This document shows, in pieces, positions 1-12,808 of a stretch of DNA of 64,000 nt (the stretch's first letter is position 1; the number at the start of each line of letters is the position of its first letter). This DNA comes from Oidiodendron maius Zn (lineage: Eukaryota; Ascomycota; Leotiomycetes; Myxotrichaceae). Location: assembly GCA_000827325.1 (NCBI GenBank), contig KN832888.1, positions 658,069-722,068 of the forward strand. The letters run 5' to 3'. The notes under the pieces were generated by a model. It worked only from the letters and a program-made list of their open reading frames with translations, had not been told where the DNA came from and did no database searches. The translations under genes and the position numbers were made by a program.

Positions 1-632
1 GAGTCTGTGCTCCAATGTGCTGTGGAGCGCGCTCCATCGCGTTAATTAACGCAGTGTTGTTTATTCTGGTCGGTTTCCGGGAGTCAGGCTGAGCCATGGA
101 CGAGAGTAGCTCGTGTGCTAAGCCCAAATGCGGCTAGCAACCCTTCAGCCTCGTACCCCATCGACGTTCTTCCCTAAGAGCTTCATTCTCCCGAGCAGAC
201 AAGAGTCTAAACCAGTCTACGAGCTTCTCAACATAGCTAGAGTCGCAGGTAGTGGTACCTGCTCCTCTACCCTGGCCATTTAGACGGGGAGATAACTGCG
301 ACGGCCCTGCAACCCCACCTCCCACCTACCACATCTCCGTAAGTCATCTTGGAGACAGTTCATCCTCCGAAGTTTTCTAATTTAACCCCTCATTTTCCCT
401 ATCATATCGTTATCCCCGCCTTTCCTATCGTACTATCGCTCAATCCCGTGTGCTGCATTTAAGCACCTTCCCTCCAGGGGAAACAGTACCTACATATCGT
501 CATGCATGACGGAGCTCCTACCAAGCTCCCCTCTGGAGAAGCGGATGGAATAAAAGAAAGCAGATCGCACAATGAAGAGACAAGGCGTTCACAGGTCGTC
601 CCTCTCTGCACATTTTAGCAGCGTATCCAAAT
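1..632. other. Upstream region of the M28 peptidase gene
   Basis: No gene is supported here. The stretch ends in the presumed promoter and 5' leader of the downstream peptidase gene. It has pyrimidine-rich segments but no clear TATA element. Short open frames on both strands have no recognisable domain. Confidence 0.5.
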
Positions 633-2260
633 ATGGCGCCTCCTTGGACTGTCCTATACCTGTTTGGTATAGCAATTGTCGCTTGTGCTGAGGAGGCATC
701 TGTCTATACAGTGCCACCAACTACTTTTGGCGCCAATGGCTACCCAAATTGGGGCGCTGGTACCTGGCCTCCATCAACAGTCGGCGTTCCACTTGTACCT
801 CAGCAGACTGAATCTTGGATCCTTTCGCTGCTGGATCAATTTGACCCTGATCGCATTCAATCGACCATTCAGACGTTAGTCAATTTTGGCACACGACATA
901 CAGCGTCCACCACAACTAGCACAACGAGAGGCATTGGTGCTGCTCGACAATGGCTATTAAAGGAGATGACTGCATTAGCCGCGCCCTCGAAGGGCTTGAT
1001 AAAGGTGTCCATGCCCTGCTACGAGCAGCCCGCTGTTCCAGCAGACGGCATACCGTTTGCTGTGCAACTATGTAATGTACAGGCAGAGATTACTGGCGCC
1101 GTTGACCCCAATCGTACCTATGTCTACACAGGGCATTACGACTCGAGAAGGATCAATAATAGCGACTATGAGAATTATGCGCCTGGAGCCGATGATGATG
1201 CGAGCGCCGTAGCCATTGCCTTGGAAATAGTCCGTATACTTGCGCCATCCCTAGCTAAAAACCCCCCAGCTTCGAGCCTTATTATTGCCGCCGTAGCAGG
1301 TGAAGAACAGGGCTTGTTTGGCAGCAACTTCCTAGCTCAGACATGTAAGTGAGTAATAACTTTACCGGCCAGAAAGATCTGACCGCCCATAGTGAAAAAC
1401 GCTTCGGTAGATGTGCAAGGGAACTTCAACAATGACATTGTGGGTTCTGGCTCAAACGCCCCATTTGATCCTATGAATGAGCATACCATTCGTGTCTTTG
1501 GGGCTGGTACGGATTACCTCACTCTACCGGCTGAAGTCATTCAAGAGATCATAACTACAGGCTACCAGGACGACACACCGGCTCGTCATTTGGGACGATT
1601 CATCCAGGAGGTCAATGCAGGCGCTGCACAAGTTACAGATATGCAAGTAGCACTGATCTATAAGCCAGATAGATTCTTTCGAGGTGGCGACCATGAATCG
1701 TTCCTCAAAGCTGGTTTCCCAGGTATTAGGTTTACAGAGCCGCAAGAAGACTTCTATCATCAACACCAAGACCCGCGTGTTCAAGACGGTATCGTATACG
1801 GCGACGAGATTGAGTATGTTGACTTTGAATATACAGCTCGTGTAGGTAAAGTCAACCTACTCAGCATGTTGAGTATTGCAAACGCTCCTGGGACGCCATC
1901 AAATTTCACGTACGACACCGAAATTGGCTTCTTAGCAACTAGCGAATCAACTCCAGCCAGTTTCCTCGAGAATATCATTAAGTTGTACTGGAATACCGAC
2001 CCGTCCGATCCTTTGCTCGATCATTATGAGATTGTTTGGCGGCCGCTGGCCAGCCAGCAGGTTAGTATATTGGACCCCAGCTATAGAAAATGCTCTAATT
2101 TGATCAGTGGACGCATATGTTGAATGTTGGAATGGAGACTACAACAATCCTGCCCATCAGCAAAGACAATGCAGTGTTTGGCCTAAGGGCTGTTGGAAAG
2201 AATGGTATGAAGAGCCCTGCAACATATGCGCTTGCAGTTGCATCGCAGTATTTTGGATAA
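633..2260 (+). CDS. Secreted M28-family zinc aminopeptidase with C-terminal FN3-like domain
   Basis: Three exons, 633-1344, 1393-2060 and 2108-2260, give 510 aa. The introns are 48 and 47 nt, both GT..AG, and the reading frame is kept through both. The protein begins with a hydrophobic signal peptide that probably ends near ...IVACA, so it should be secreted or vacuolar. The M28 metal-ligand motifs appear in order: GHYDSR (His), GADDDASA (Asp), GEEQGLFGS (the Glu-Glu pair), NNDIVG (Asp) and YHQHQDP (His). M28 enzymes remove N-terminal residues using two zinc ions. Roughly the last 90 residues resemble a fibronectin III-like beta domain (LYWNTD, HYEIVWR, FGLRAVGKNG). N-glycosylation sequons such as NRT and NNS fit secretion. 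The substrate is not known from sequence. It is convergent with the F-box gene. Confidence 0.9.
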
Positions 2261-3075
2261 TATAAATTAAAGATAGTCCACACGAAAAGTCTTCGAGCCG
2301 AGGGCATCTTCTATATTTCTGCAACGCCTGGCTTTATGGCCTGGACATAGCCTTATTTAGTTCTCGACAGTGGTCCATATCATAAATTTGAATACGAATC
2401 TTCCAGCAATCCTATCTGACTTCCTTCGCATTGATTCAAGATGAAAATTATATGCTATGGTATATACAGTAAGTAATGGCGAGCACACCAAATACACGTG
2501 AAGCAAAAGGACAAGCGGTGGTAAGCGTACGCTGGCCAGATTGAAAAGATGGAAAAGGAAGGGGCGGGGGGGAGTGAAGCACGGTGGGGCATGGGCATAA
2601 ATGTATGGGAGGTTGGAGATCGGATAGCGATAGGAGTGCCTGTATATTATATATCTTAGTTTTCTTTGTAGCTAATCTTCGCATTCGAGAGTGGATGCTC
2701 TTGACTGAGACCTTTCGAGAGTCTTCCTCCCTGGATAGCACTGTACCAAGGAATGAGCTCCTGCTGCGTATTAAACTACGGAGAAACTATAAAATTGGGG
2801 CAAGCAGATGGAATTGACTTTTGCATACTCGAGTAGAGGGCATGGGAGGTGAGACTCGTAAATTCATGCTATCTACGACGGAAGGGAGGTCATGCATCTT
2901 CTGCGCCTAGCTCCTGAGCCTGAACACCTAACGTGACCTAGACCAGCAGACCACGGGCGAAGAATTGCCCATCGAACCCCCAAACGCACAATACCAATGC
3001 CTTGCCGTACATATATCCATAGACCCGTTCCATATCCATATGTCCAAACGCGTGCCATTCTAACAACTTAAATCA
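2261..3075. other. Convergent intergenic region
   Basis: This lies between two convergent genes and should hold both 3' UTRs. It contains AT-rich stretches and a G-rich run near 2560. I see no coding or RNA gene. Confidence 0.5.
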
Positions 3076-5382
3076 TCACATAACCTGACACCCGCTGCTC
3101 CGTGCGCGTCTCCTCCGCCCGATTCCATCCATGCCAATACCGCCCTCTTCCTCATCGGCATGCAGCATCTGGGCTTCTCTCGCCCTCCTCCTCCGTCGCC
3201 TAGCCCCAGCTCCACCTGCGCCAGCCTCCTCATTAGCCATCATATACTCGCCCCACTTTCGCTCGAGTCTACTCGCGGCCGGGAGGTCGCCTTTCAGAAC
3301 CCGCTTCATGTGCTCATCGACGGTCATCTGCCAGCCGTAGAAGCACTTCAGCCCGATAATCTCGGTTGGATAAGTGATAAATCCAAGTCCGGTTGGCTTC
3401 TTAACTTCGGAGTTCCGGGACAGGACCTCCCGCACGCCGGTCCAAGTCACGTTCTGGCAATCAAACGCGACGATTCTCAAGCCAATTCGAGGGCGAGAGT
3501 GTTTGTTGGAGGTGTGCGAGGACCGCGTGCGAACCATAGCCGCAGCTTCGGCAAGAACAAGGTCACTGATGCGTGTATTGTCCATGTCGACACTCTTAAG
3601 ACTGGTGCAGGCTCGAATCACAGGAAGCATGCCTGCATCGCCCAAATTCTCACAATAGCCGATGGACAGGTGCTCCAAGAATGGGGCACAGGGTGCCTTC
3701 GCAAGGTCATCAGAGAGAAGGGAGTTCGTCAATTGGGCAAGCTCTTCCATGTCAAGACGTGTCAAACGTGGCGTGGTGGCAAATAATTCTGAGAGAGCGT
3801 TATCTGCCAGGCCAGTGCAGCCGCTGATCTGAAGTCCTTCGAGATCAGGGACGAAGTGAGCAAGGGCTTTGACCCCGACACTCGTGAGACGAGTGCAGCG
3901 ACTCAGATCAAGGTGACGCAGCTTACGCGCTGGGACAATTGGCAGGTCCGTTAGGATGTCAATCTCAGGGTCCTTCCCGGCAACCATGATCTGCAAGGCC
4001 TCATCCGTAATGTCAACGCAGCCGCTGAGTAGCAACTTCTCAAGGTTATTGGTGTTAAAGATATCCTGGGCAAGACCCGTGTCGTTGAATCCTTTCACCT
4101 CTCCAGCCCGCAGATCCCTGAGGTTTGGACACCCAAGAACGACAGCACTGATGCCACGAGCATCCATATGAGTACACCAGGAGACGTTGAATACCTCCAA
4201 AGATGGGCAAGATTGTGCGATGATCTTACAAGTTGAATTATTGACAGCAGTGAGGCCCGTGAGGTTAAGATTGGCCAATTTCTCGTTGGTTCTCAATAGG
4301 CTGTGTAATGTTGAGCGCTGGAAGTTCCGACATCCCTCAAGAGTCGCATTGATCAGGTTCCGGCACGACTTCGCAATGACCTCTGCCCGTTTGTAATGCT
4401 CCACCTGCACACAGCCACGCAGATTCAGGTCCTTAACAAAGGGCCCAGCAGCCACGATGATCTTCGTCAATGACTCCGCCGGAATATCCTTGTAGAAGTC
4501 TGACGCATCAAAGGAAGTCCACAACTGCCCATCGAAACATGTCTTGTGGAAGTGCTTGCATACAATTGATGCTTGTACGAGCTGTTTGGGGGTGAGATAG
4601 GAGAAAATTGAGAGCTTGATCTCGTGGGGCATTTCTTCGAAGAAATTGAAATTGATCCGCTGAGCCGGCTTTGGTTGAGCGAGTGGCAAGGAGAAATAGT
4701 CTTCGAGGATCTCCGGCATGACAGAGTGTTCTGGGAAAGGGGAGAGGCCACCCCTAGATATGGGTCTAACATCAGGAGGAAGGATGCTCCTTGGTGGTGG
4801 GGAGCCAGGAGGACGAGCTGCGAGTCCCACTCTCCGGATGGCCATCTGATCGTAAGACCCGTCAAAGAATGGCGTATCGAGACCAGGGGTGCTTGCTGCA
4901 GAGGTTGGAGCAGTTGAAAATCCTTGCCCAGAGGACTGAGAGGAGTAGGAATTGTCATAATTCCGGGGAGAGGTTGGAGACGTCAAGCTGACGCAAGAGA
5001 GTGATCCCCTCCCGCTGTACGGGTTGCTGGTCGCCCTCCTTCTGCCCAACTGTGCTAAGGATGGTGATGAGGACATTCGATGAATTCCATGCAGTAGCCT
5101 CGCTCGCCCTTTGAGTTTTGTGGGTGGCTCGATTGGGATGGCTTCGGAATGCTCGATGGGTATGCCCGGGCTTGGGGGCGCTTCGAGCACCACATCCGGC
5201 GCGGCGGTCTCCATGACTGGCGAGGTCGAAGATATCCTCAGAGTCAGAGGAGTTGCAGGAGATGAAGAAGGGGTGTTGAGTGACAGCGGGTCTGGCCGTG
5301 CGTTAGGAGACGCGAGCGGGCCTCCAAACGCCGTGTGGTAGAGCTGTCTCCCCCCTGCTGCGCGCCTTGAGGTATTTATCAC
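3076..5382 (-). CDS. F-box/leucine-rich-repeat protein (SCF substrate receptor, Pof2/Grr1-like)
   Basis: A single-exon gene of 768 aa. The first ~240 residues are Ser/Pro-rich and probably disordered. A clear F-box follows at about residues 243-290 (MPHEIKLSIFSYLTPKQLVQ...CKHFHKTC), then a long run of cysteine-containing LRRs to about residue 680, with repeats such as LNLRGC, LEGCRN, LLLSGCVDITD, LDLSRCTRLTS and LQISGCTGLAD. The tail is basic (RRRRRRAREAQ). F-box proteins bind Skp1 and deliver substrates to the SCF ubiquitin ligase, and the LRR array is the usual substrate-binding surface. The architecture matches fission yeast Pof2 and is related to Grr1. I cannot assign a substrate. The start is the first ATG of the frame, so a slightly later start is possible. 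Confidence 0.85.
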   Translation of the reverse strand: MINTSRRAAGGRQLYHTAFGGPLASPNARPDPLSLNTPSSSPATPLTLRISSTSPVMETAAPDVVLEAPPSPGIPIEHSEAIPIEPPTKLKGRARLLHGIHRMSSSPSLAQLGRRRATSNPYSGRGSLSCVSLTSPTSPRNYDNSYSSQSSGQGFSTAPTSAASTPGLDTPFFDGSYDQMAIRRVGLAARPPGSPPPRSILPPDVRPISRGGLSPFPEHSVMPEILEDYFSLPLAQPKPAQRINFNFFEEMPHEIKLSIFSYLTPKQLVQASIVCKHFHKTCFDGQLWTSFDASDFYKDIPAESLTKIIVAAGPFVKDLNLRGCVQVEHYKRAEVIAKSCRNLINATLEGCRNFQRSTLHSLLRTNEKLANLNLTGLTAVNNSTCKIIAQSCPSLEVFNVSWCTHMDARGISAVVLGCPNLRDLRAGEVKGFNDTGLAQDIFNTNNLEKLLLSGCVDITDEALQIMVAGKDPEIDILTDLPIVPARKLRHLDLSRCTRLTSVGVKALAHFVPDLEGLQISGCTGLADNALSELFATTPRLTRLDMEELAQLTNSLLSDDLAKAPCAPFLEHLSIGYCENLGDAGMLPVIRACTSLKSVDMDNTRISDLVLAEAAAMVRTRSSHTSNKHSRPRIGLRIVAFDCQNVTWTGVREVLSRNSEVKKPTGLGFITYPTEIIGLKCFYGWQMTVDEHMKRVLKGDLPAASRLERKWGEYMMANEEAGAGGAGARRRRRRAREAQMLHADEEEGGIGMDGIGRRRRARSSGCQVM

Positions 5383-7828
5383 TTCGGCGGGGAATATCGT
5401 GGGTTAGGGACGATCCATCCGTTGTTAAGCACCCCGAGGCCGACAGACACGACCGCAGAGAAATGTCCTGCTGGATTTTCCGTGCCAGCTGGTGCTGGGT
5501 GGGCGTTTGCGGGGATATATCTTAGGGCGGGAAAGTGGAGGCGACTCGGTTGTCGTCAAAAAGCCAGGAATCGGTCCGCTAGTGACGTCCTGGATACGCA
5601 ACGGCTGGCTCCGAGACGATGGGATGACGGGCTCTGGTGTGGGATGGGCCTACGAGAGCTGGCAGTGAGGGTGGAGGAGAGAAGGAGGGAATGAGGGAAT
5701 AGTCCCAAGGAAGTGAGAGATAGACATGCGTGGGAGAAGGACGGAGGATGTCGAGCTGAAGAGGGCCCGCGGTGATGGAACGGTACCAGTGTCTATCGAT
5801 AGCAACCGCAGCTTATCGATAAAGGTTACGAGGAAACGTTCGTGTTGGCCGGGGAAATGGGCCGAATTCCTAATCGGGAAACGAGACGCCCTAGGGAGAA
5901 AAGCGAAAAACAAAACAGAGAGATGACAACACCACGCGACTGCTTTGGCCAAGATTTAGATTATGCACCTCCAGCCGTCATGAATGCACGGCGCGGCGCG
6001 CCATAGCTCGGGGGTGTGTGGTGGGTGGCATCTTCTCTTCCTTTGTGTGTCTTTTCCAGTGTCGCTGGCCTAAGGATGGCCTGAGGACGTGCGGGAGGGC
6101 TGACAAGCGCCTATCCCATCGTGGTCCCGGAAAAAGAAGGTCGCACAATCCGACGGCTGGTCAGATTGATGCGGAGTGTAACTGGCCGCTGCCACCCCAG
6201 GGCCGCACCTAAAGAGCCTTGAGAGGCTGAAAGGAGGACAACATCACGTCCCCACTGCATAGTCCTCGTGGTGGTAGCATATGCGAGAGCTTCGAGATCA
6301 CTCTCGATGCTCCTCCCTCGGGGCTTGAAGTTGAGAGACATGATGAATCTAAGACCCCGTCGACGGCCACTAGAAACCAACCTATGATGAGGCATGCGAA
6401 TAGTCTGCTGCCAGCATTTCTAAGGCGTGGCAGATTGCACTGGTGGTCGTCGTGTGACTCTCTACGCGCTCCGTTCCCCCTCCGCAGAATATATTATACC
6501 TGCCCCGAGGTATGCTTCCGTGGGATGATCTGTGCCATACCACTCGATAAGAAGTTTCTCCCGCATGATCACAACTGATCTGGGATGAAGGAGAGTATCC
6601 TGAATCTGGAGTCAGTTGCCTCAAGAAGGCTCCGGCCCACCATCTCGACTCGCCAGTCCTAGAAGGAGGGCTTGTGAAGCAACGTCCGCCTCCCTTGCAG
6701 ATATTTCGCAAAGAGGCACATTTCTTCCTGAAATTCCCCAGTCGGAGAGAGATGGCGCAGTGTCGGTCAACTCTTTTCAACGGGCCGTTGATACCCTCTT
6801 CCAAATTCTAACGAAACGATATTGTGCACACACGCAACGAAACAGTTTGAACCGCCAATAGCATCCCATTTATTATGCCTCTCACATGTAGGACCAGTCT
6901 GTGTGGAATGCTGAGCCTGACCTCACTGTCCATACCATGGAGCCCACTGGCTATAGAAGCGACTTAAAGCCACCAGAGCTTCGGATGAAGGCACCAATGA
7001 CGGTCACTGCCTTGACGGGGAAGCAAAGTCGGTACTTGGGTTGCTGTATTTGCCTATGATACGTAGTTCCAATCTCGTTTTTCATTCTCCACTACGTTCC
7101 GGAGACAGGAGACGGACAAAGGTACTAGATCCCGCATTGCCCATAGCCTACCAGAGAAAGGTAGGGTAGACCGCCACACGGGTCCGAGAAAAGGGCGAAC
7201 AGCAAGCATTCTTGAGAGGGAAACCAGGCCGCTCAGTCAGCTCTTGGGCATGCGAGGCATTAAGTTCTGTGACTCGGCCCCGTGATGGGGTGGTGAAAGG
7301 AGACGCCGTCCTCGACGGCACTCCCTGATTCTCGTCCTTGGTCCTTGGTCCTTCCTATTCCTTGCAGCACCACAAACCTTGGTGCCGGTAACACCACTGT
7401 CAACAAACTTTCACGTGCCGGAAAACTTCTCATCACCGGCCCTTCGACGATTATCATCTCCACTGCGCTGAAAAGGTCAGAGATTTTCCTTCAGGTCGCT
7501 GCAGCCGACGCGTCATTGTACAGTGCTTCGTCCCCAAGCGAAATACGAGCCCTCGCACTTTCTGTATTCTCTACCGACGACGGAGAAGACGTGCAGCAGA
7601 AGCCATCGCCGCCACCACCACCATTTTATCCCTCTCCGCCCCCCACAGCTGGTCGCCCTCTGGAGATCCAAGCCGTCCAACGCCTCCCAGTACCCCGCTG
7701 TCATAGGCATTGGGTAAAAAACCCGCCCAGTTCAACCCCACGAAAGTCCCCCGCTGATCCAACCCTTCCTCCAGTTCTCTCACCCTCGGCCGCATTGTCC
7801 CTCGTGGACGTCCCGTCCGCGTCCAATA
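5383..7828. other. Divergent promoter region between F-box/LRR gene and PSK1
   Basis: About 2.4 kb shared by two divergent genes. No open frame here looks coding. Notable sites are two TATCGATA palindromes (5794-5801 and 5814-5821) and direct repeats of GTCCTTG at 7334-7354. The last ~450 bases before PSK1 are pyrimidine-rich and are probably a long 5' leader. Confidence 0.5.
5794..5821. promoter_or_regulatory. Paired TATCGATA palindromes
   Basis: Two perfect 8-bp palindromes start 20 bp apart, about 410-440 bp upstream of the F-box/LRR start codon. The spacing is close to two helical turns, as expected for cooperating DNA-binding sites. The binding protein is unknown. A third intergenic copy lies upstream of the other F-box gene. 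Confidence 0.35.
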
Positions 7829-10800
7829 ATGCTGGCGCCAGATGGGCTAATCCAACATGGTAAGCCGGTCCCTCTTTCATTTTTGACGTCTGGCAGACGA
7901 CTTCTCCCACTGTCGAGGAGGATCGGCGCCCCAGAATTCATCGTCCCGAGCAAGCGCCTGTTTGCGCGCGCACCAGACCCCTCTTTTTATACTGGCTTTG
8001 ACCCCACATGTGTTCCCTCTTCAACTGACATGGCCATTCTCTTCTATCCAGGCGTCGAAACAAATCCAACAGAGAGCGAAGGAGGCCGGAGCCAATCTCC
8101 CCCAGCGCCCGATCTCGCCATCCCGAAAAATCGCAGTACCGGAAATCTGTTCGCAAATGCACCGAAAAGTTTGGAGAAGGCTCGAATACGTTTCTCCGAT
8201 GCGGGCCTGACGACAGCTGAATATGATACCATGTCGAGGTTCGTTATTTGAGTTTCGTCTCCTTTCGTGGCTGCATGGAGGTATATGATTGGGAGCAGGT
8301 GATCCGATGTCTCGAATCTCTCGGCAAGATCAATATATCTGCAGGAACTGACCAAATTCTTCTTCCAGGTCTCCAGTCATGACAGAGCACGAACATGGGC
8401 TTGGGGCTTCTGGCCTGCGGCGGATACGACAGCAGCCTCCCCCTCGAGCTCCTACATTCCCTTCTTCCGGATCTTCTTCTCGCAATCCGTCTGTCGGACC
8501 ACGAACAGCCTCGATGACACTCGCGCTCCCAAACCCCCGGACGCCCTCCTTAGCCATGAGCTCGGGTCCCTCTTCGCCGACACTGAACTTCACGGAAGAT
8601 CTCAGTCGATTCCCTTCAGAATCCCTGCACTCGTTTTCCTTTGCCCACCAATCCGAGGATTTCATACACAGTCGGCAAAACATCTTAAAGAGATCTGTTG
8701 AGTTCATGTCCCAGAAATTGGGATGGAATGCAAACAATGCTGGCATATCAAGCGCGCAAGCTCGGGTCTCTGGAGACCAGGAGATGCAAGGAATGCTGGA
8801 ATTACTTGCCAGGGCAAAGCTTGTTGGTGCAAACAACTTGGCAAGTCATAGCCAAACTCATCTAGGAGGGCCTCTCACAGGGCCGGCAGCAGCTGAAGAT
8901 GCTATGAATGTTTTCGACATGAGCTTTATGCCCCGGTCACAGAGTCCTGACCTTATTGGAAGTCCTGACATTTCACCATCAACATCTAAGAAGACCTTCA
9001 CAATCGACGAGTCAATTTCAGAGCGAATTAACTCTTCAAAAGAGCAGTCATCTCTAGCTGTTCGGCCTGAGTCTGAAGTCTCCTCTGGAACCTTCACAAA
9101 CGACAGTCAGACTACACCAAAGACCTCTCCTCCTACCATAAACAGACAAAGCCTTAGAAGAACCTATACTGATATTGCGCCCTTATCATTACAAACCAAG
9201 CTTATGGATGCTCTTGCGCAACCGTATGTTGCGGGCGAAGCCTTGAATGATCTATTGCTATCTCCTTCATTATCAAACGCTGGTGGGCCTGCATCATTTA
9301 TTGTCTCTGGATCACACCTGCCTGGACCGGCTGTGCATGGCCACTCTAGTCGATGGGCACCAGCAGCCCAGGCTATTTTTACAACTGAGATTACTCCTCC
9401 GTATACCATCCTGGCCGCCAATGACCTTGCCTGTCTTGTATTTGGTGTGACTAAAGCCGAAGTCAGAAAGCTGGGGATTCTAGAGGTCGTCAGAGAAGAG
9501 AGGAGAGCCTGGTTAGCGGAGAGGTTAGAATCGCCAGGGTCAGCAACTGATGCAAAGCAGCCCACTCCACCTTCGCCGCAGAATGGAAGCCAGAAGGCTG
9601 GCGCAGATTCGGCATCGTCATTTCTTCTGAGCAAATCGGGCCTAACGGCCAGTCTGCTCAGTAAACCAAACTCTCGGCAATCACCCAAGCAACAAATTCG
9701 CAGAGCACAGACCGATGATGGCGCTGGATCAAGCATTGTGGCGAGGACGAAGGCAGCCAAAGGCGCGCCGTATCATCCCAGTAAGAAGTCAAGGGGTGTG
9801 CTGCTCTGTGGAGATGTGGTGCCTATACAGAAACGCAATGGAGCTACCGGATCAGCAAGCTTGTGGGTGAAGGAGAAGCGAGGCGGGCTGATATGGGTTC
9901 TCGAGGAGATCCACGAAGACGTGGCTTATATAGGCGTGGATGATGACGCAAACGTTTCAACCATCGCTGGATCAACGGAAGCAATATGGGGAGAGCAGAT
10001 AACGACCGTCGGAATGGACATTGGCCGGCTGCTACCAAGACTACCTCGGCAAGGTATTGATGGAAGATCTGGTGAGATCGACTACGCTGAAGTCACCAAG
10101 CGGAAGTATTTCACTGCTCGAAATTCTGGGCGCGTAAACATACCATGTACGGTTGAGCGTGTCCCAGGAGGCACGGATCTTCGAGTATCCAGCTTTCCGC
10201 ATATAGCAGGGATAATGGTCCTTTCTGCGGAGAGCCTTAAGATCACAAGTTCCAACTCTGTTTTCTCAGCCGCCTTATTCGGACAAGAGAAGCCTGATGG
10301 GAGATCCATCACCGATCTAATTCCGGACTTCGACCGGATGTTAAACGTTCTTACTGAGAACGACAATCTACAACTTGTAGATGGCATGGTCGTTCCCGAG
10401 CACAGCTTTCGCCGGGCCCGAGCATTCTTAGCCTTGCAAGATGGTAAGGAAGACACCGAATCATACTTCCTCCGGCCAGATGGTCTCTCGGCAAAGCATA
10501 GGGATGGGTCAGAGATCAAAATTGATGCACAACTTAGGGTCGTGCAATCCGATCCGACATCCGCACCCGCCTTTAGCGAGAACGTAATCGAAGAAAAGAA
10601 TGAAGAGGAAGATGACATTTCTGAGAAGCCAGAAGCCAAACACGAGCTTGTCTATGCTCTATGGATCACATATTCCCGCTATATCCACGCAAATAGACAA
10701 AATGTTGGTCAAAACTCACCCTTGCTAACGGGCGCCCAGACTCCGTTACACCAACCTTCGCCAGGACAAACAGAAGTCGCAAACCCCATAGACATGGACT

Positions 10801-11820
10801 CAGACGATTCCAAGCAAGAGTCACATGCTTCTATGCTCGCGACACAGCTCAAAGCAGTTGCGAGGAAGACGGCAGCTAAGGTTACGGGACGCGATCTCCC
10901 ACCTACACTACAGGAGAAGAAAAAGGATCTCAAAGCTGAGGAGACTGGACACTCTCATAAGAAGAGCATTGACGACTTCACGATCCTGGAAGATATGGGC
11001 CAAGGCGCTTACGGTCAGGTCAAACTAGCGAGGTACAAAAAGAATGGCAACAAAAAGATGGTTCTTAAGTACGTCACCAAGCGCCGGATTCTCGTCGATA
11101 CCTGGACTCGAGACCGCAAGTTGGGAACGGTTCCTCTGGAAATTCATGTTCTTGATTACCTTCGCAGGGATGGCCTCCGACACCCCAACATTGTCGAGAT
11201 GGTGGACTTCTTTGAGGACGACGTAAACTACTATATTGAAATGCTTCCTCATGGCTTACCCGGCATGGATCTCTTCGACTACATTGAACTTCGTGTGAAC
11301 ATGACAGAGGACGAATGCCGGAGTATCTTTGGGCAGGTTACCCAAGCAATCCACCATCTCCACACAAAAGCTCTTGTGGTGCATCGTGACATCAAAGACG
11401 AGAATGTCGTATTAGATGGCGAAGGGAACATCAAACTCATTGACTTCGGCAGCGCCGCGTATACCAAGAACGGACCCTTTGACGTCTTCGTTGGAACCAT
11501 TGGTACGTAACCATGGTTCTCTCTCACCCCAAAACTAACCAGTCGTAGATTACGCAGCTCCCGAAGTCCTCGCCGGCAAGCCCTACCGAGGAAAGGAACA
11601 AGACGTTTGGGCCTTAGGCATCCTCCTCTACACCATCATCTACAAGGAGAACCCATTCTACAGCATCGACGAGATCATGGACCGCGACCTGCGTATCCCG
11701 TACATCATGAGCGAAGACAGCATCGATCTGATTCGCCTGATGCTAGACCGGGATGTCGAGTCACGTGTCACGATCGAGCAGGTAGTGCAGCACCCGTGGT
11801 TTCAAACTGTCAATACTTGA
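7829..11820 (+). CDS. psk1: PAS-domain serine/threonine kinase (PSK1-type)
   Basis: The model is 7829-7859, 8052-8238, 8369-11502 and 11549-11820, giving 1207 aa. The introns at 8239-8368 and 11503-11548 are well supported by frame and consensus. The 192-nt intron 7860-8051 has good GTAAGC and CCAG ends but is also open in frame, so the N-terminus is uncertain. A PAS-like domain lies near residues 395-465 (IFTTEITPPYTILAANDLA) and a second possible one near 680-730 (HIAGIMVLSAESLK). The kinase domain covers about 940-1205: GQGAYGQVKLA loop, VLKYV lysine, HRDIKDENV, DFGSAA and APEVL, so all catalytic residues are present. Yeast Psk1/Psk2 sense nutrient state and control glycogen and glucan synthesis and translation. 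Ser/Pro-rich linkers fill the rest. Confidence 0.88.
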
Positions 11821-12808
11821 AACCGGCGAAAGGAAGACGAGAGATCGAATGGAGACATTTGGAAAGAATCATTCGTAGCGAGCAGAAAGATATAGGGGAG
11901 AGATGGAGAAATTTGGGCTATAGAGATCAGGAGCCGACGGCGATGTATAGTATATCTTTCAAGGAGTGCTAAGCAGGAGAAAAGAACTCCGCAACACTAG
12001 GACGCTCTTTTCGAATCACTCCGAGACACGAATAACAAGGAGGCAGGTGAGAGGATGCTTATGTGGAAGAAAAGCAAGCCGAATGATAGATACCCCACGA
12101 GAGCGAATCATTGTACAGGATGGCGCGATATTTGAGCACTACTGCGAAAGAAGAACTGCGAAAAATAACGTAGATATAGACATGATTTGTATGGGACAAA
12201 AGAAGGGATGGCAATGTTTTGATATCACTATACGATTTGAAGAATAGATGAGCAGTTATTTTTGTTGGACTTTACATTCATTTCAATGATACTATTGAGA
12301 ACTTGAGAAATTCTGTCTCGATGACTTTTTACATATTTCCTCTTTCGTCATTGACCAAAGGAGTCGATAGACAACTCCAAGAAGCCAGGTCGGCGACTCT
12401 CTAACCAGGGCCGAAAATTTCTATCACTGGGCATGGTCGTTGGAGACTCGATCAGATTAAAGACCCACACTTGTAATATACATATAATTTGAGTTCTGTT
12501 TCGCAGAGATAGTATGCACTATTATCACTCGTCCACACCTATGGATATTATGTTGATTTAAAGAGCCTACCTAACCCACTACTCTTATCAAATACCACCA
12601 AACGCTGCAGATATGTGCAAAAAAAAAAAGAACGCCGTCGCTCATGATGTATGCAAATGCAGCTCGCTCACTCGCTCGACTTTTGTGCACATTCCAATCC
12701 CAACCCGAAGCAGATCCACAGGGATGCAGAGCCCACCCCTTGTGTACATTCTAATCCATTGCATTCCACAAATGTAAGCTATGACTTTCTTCTCCTCCGT
12801 AATTAACT
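11821..12808. other. Convergent intergenic region
   Basis: This should contain the 3' UTRs of PSK1 and the neighbouring minus-strand gene. Open frames at 11966-12247 are A-rich and look non-coding. A 10-base A run lies at about 12620. Nothing else is recognised. Confidence 0.5.

Noticed and set aside
11966-12247. 93-aa plus-strand frame after PSK1 as a separate gene
   Set aside because: A-rich, basic, no domain, and directly downstream of the kinase stop; most likely 3' UTR.
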